From assembly GCF_030818415.1 (NCBI RefSeq), contig NZ_JAUTAE010000001.1, forward strand, positions 2,444,001 to 2,508,000: a stretch of 64,000 nt of DNA, in the 5' to 3' direction. The stretch is from Sphingomonas sp. SORGH_AS_0950 (GTDB taxonomy: Bacteria > Pseudomonadota > Alphaproteobacteria > Sphingomonadales > Sphingomonadaceae). Positions within the stretch are counted from its first letter, which is position 1; every line of letters begins with the position of its first letter. Below are positions 62,711-64,000 of the stretch, piece by piece. Made by a program: the position numbers and the translations under genes. The notes beneath the pieces were generated by a model. The model was not told where the DNA came from and did no database searches. It worked only from the letters and a program-made list of their open reading frames with translations.

Positions 62711-64000
62711 CAGCGCAGGTCCAGCATCACGACCGACTTGGCCGGGATCTGCACGCTCAGCATGCCCCCCGACAGCGTCGCGCCGCTGAACGGCTGCGGC
62801 GCGACCTGGCTGGGCGCGTCGAACGTGTTGTGCGCGTCCATCGTCGCACCCGTCAGGATGCGGCCCGACACCTGCGCGGCGTTCAGGCCGTCCAGCTTGA
62901 CGGTGACGGTCGCGGGCTGGTTGGGATCGACATTGGTCAGGCCGACATGGACCACGCCCGCCTTGTCGCGCACCGCCGAGGCGCTGACCGCCTTCATCAC
63001 CCACTGGTTCTTGCTGTACCAGCGCGACTGGACATCGACCGGCAGGACGGTGGCGTCCTGATAGTCCTTGTACATGTCGAACACCCAATAGGTCGGCGTC
63101 TTCACCATCCGCGCGCCATCGGTCAGCAGCATCGCCTGGAGCACATTGACCATCTGCGCGATATTGGCCCCGCGCACCCGGTCGGCATGCTTGGCGAAGA
63201 TGTCGAGGTTCAGGCTCGTCACCATCGCGTCGCGCAGGCTGTTCTGCTGGAACAGGAAGCCCGGATTGGTGCCGGGCTCTACGTCATACCAGGTGCCCCA
63301 TTCGTCGACGAGCAGCGCGACCCGCTTCCGGGGGTCGTATTTGTCCATGATCGCCGCGTGGCGGGTGATCAGCTCGTCCATCTTCAGCGTCTTGGACAGG
63401 GTGCGCGCCCAGGCCTCCTCGTCGAAGCCGGTCGCCGCGCCCTTCTTTTCCCACGAGCCGGGGATGGTGTAATAATGGACACCGATGCCGTCGAAGTGGT
63501 TGCCCGCCTCGCGCATCATCACCTCGGTCCAGTTATAGTCGTCACTGTTGGCGCCGCTGGCGATCTTCATCAGCTTCTCGCCCGCGGGCACCTTCAGGAA
63601 GGTGGAATAGCGGCGCGTCACGTCGGCGGCATATTCGGGGCGCATATTGCCGCCGCAGCCCCACAGCTCGTTGCCGATGCCGAACATCGCCAGCTTCCAT
63701 GGGCGGTCGCGGCCGTTCCGGCGGCGCTCCTCGGCATAGGTCGATTTGGACGGGAAGGTCATATATTCGACCCACTCGGCCATTTCGGACGGCGCGGACG
63801 AGCCGACATTGCCCGAGACATAGGCCTCGGCGCCGACCAGCTCGGTATAGTTCATGAATTCGTTGGTGCCGAAGCTGTTATCCTCGGTCACGCCGCCCCA
63901 GTTGGTGTTGACCTTGGTCAGGCGCTTGGCCTGCGGACCGACGCCTTCGCGCCAGTGATATTCGTCGGCGAAGCAGCCGCCCGGCCAGCGGATCACCGGC
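62710..64000 (-). CDS. GH51 alpha-L-arabinofuranosidase (N-terminus beyond the window)
   Basis: About 430 C-terminal residues lie in the window; the frame is open through base 64000. The catalytic acid/base is in FGIGNELWGCGGNMRPEY and the nucleophile in ALLVDEWGTWYDVEPG, and the visible start reads VIRWPGGCFADEYHWREGVG, the GH51 barrel signature. A beta-sandwich domain ends ...SVVMLDLR. It removes terminal arabinofuranose from arabinan or arabinoxylan. It is coupled to GH43 downstream, so the two act on the same polymer. Confidence 0.93.
   Translation of the reverse strand, partial: PVIRWPGGCFADEYHWREGVGPQAKRLTKVNTNWGGVTEDNSFGTNEFMNYTELVGAEAYVSGNVGSSAPSEMAEWVEYMTFPSKSTYAEERRRNGRDRPWKLAMFGIGNELWGCGGNMRPEYAADVTRRYSTFLKVPAGEKLMKIASGANSDDYNWTEVMMREAGNHFDGIGVHYYTIPGSWEKKGAATGFDEEAWARTLSKTLKMDELITRHAAIMDKYDPRKRVALLVDEWGTWYDVEPGTNPGFLFQQNSLRDAMVTSLNLDIFAKHADRVRGANIAQMVNVLQAMLLTDGARMVKTPTYWVFDMYKDYQDATVLPVDVQSRWYSKNQWVMKAVSASAVRDKAGVVHVGLTNVDPNQPATVTVKLDGLNAAQVSGRILTGATMDAHNTFDAPSQVAPQPFSGATLSGGMLSVQIPAKSVVMLDLR

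Overview
The window reads as a chromosomal segment of a high-GC alphaproteobacterium of the Sphingomonas group. The evidence is the GC-rich third codon positions throughout, a CrtZ-type carotenoid hydroxylase, the sphingomonad-style neighbourhoods (YggT-DUF167-FolD-MarC; TsaD-GpsA divergent from HemC-HemD; SUV3-type helicase-S4 protein-FdxA-CarD), the two-component EtfBA, and palindromic intergenic repeats of a kind I associate with sphingomonads. I see no rRNA, tRNA, CRISPR array, insertion sequence or prophage. Coding density is very high and no stretch of more than 300 bases lacks a gene; the longest gap, 30628-30924, holds one large composite palindrome.

Layout. 1-6.3 kb: tail of a GGDEF diguanylate cyclase, a 35-residue membrane microprotein behind a near-consensus sigma-54 promoter, a PEBP-family protein, a DUF1176 protein, 3-hydroxyacyl-CoA dehydrogenase, an OprB-type porin preceded by a 48-codon leader ORF, and a NupC nucleoside transporter. 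6.4-14.5 kb: MgtE (probably initiating at a rare ATC codon), a cyclophilin with a textbook terminator, an enoyl-CoA hydratase divergent from two coupled thioesterases, and a LamG-GH2 glycosidase coupled to an SGNH esterase. 14.7-20.8 kb: the coupled biotin operon bioF-bioD-bioA, then a methyltransferase and a GtrA protein divergent from a large GT-C/STT3-like membrane protein. 20.9-33.2 kb: MarC, FolD, DUF167 and YggT; AsmA; GpsA-TsaD; HemC-HemD and a mitofilin-like protein; a lipoprotein; FtsK. 33.4-46 kb: UbiH-type monooxygenase, VOC and MAPEG proteins; Trm112, Lon-substrate-domain protein and a thioredoxin-TPR chaperone; GltX divergent from Prs; PilZ; CrtZ; SucC; EtfBA; acylphosphatase; M19 dipeptidase; MFS exporter. 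47-57 kb: a frameshifted NfrB-like glycosyltransferase coupled to an NfrA-C-like envelope protein, TauE-TIGR02186, a HerA-type ATPase, an M23 endopeptidase divergent from a SUV3-type helicase. 57-64 kb: S4 protein, FdxA, CarD, two GIN-domain proteins, an alpha/beta hydrolase, and a GH51-GH43 arabinan-degrading pair cut by the window edge.

Most of this is housekeeping: cofactor synthesis (biotin, haem, folate C1, ubiquinone), tRNA modification and charging, PRPP synthesis, TCA and electron transfer. Accessory interest lies in the sigma-54 microprotein, the STT3-like protein with its GtrA/methyltransferase neighbours, the NfrB/NfrA-like pair, the glycan-degrading operons, and at least three families of paired palindromic intergenic repeats that recur across the window. 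I found no convincing new defence or mobile system here.
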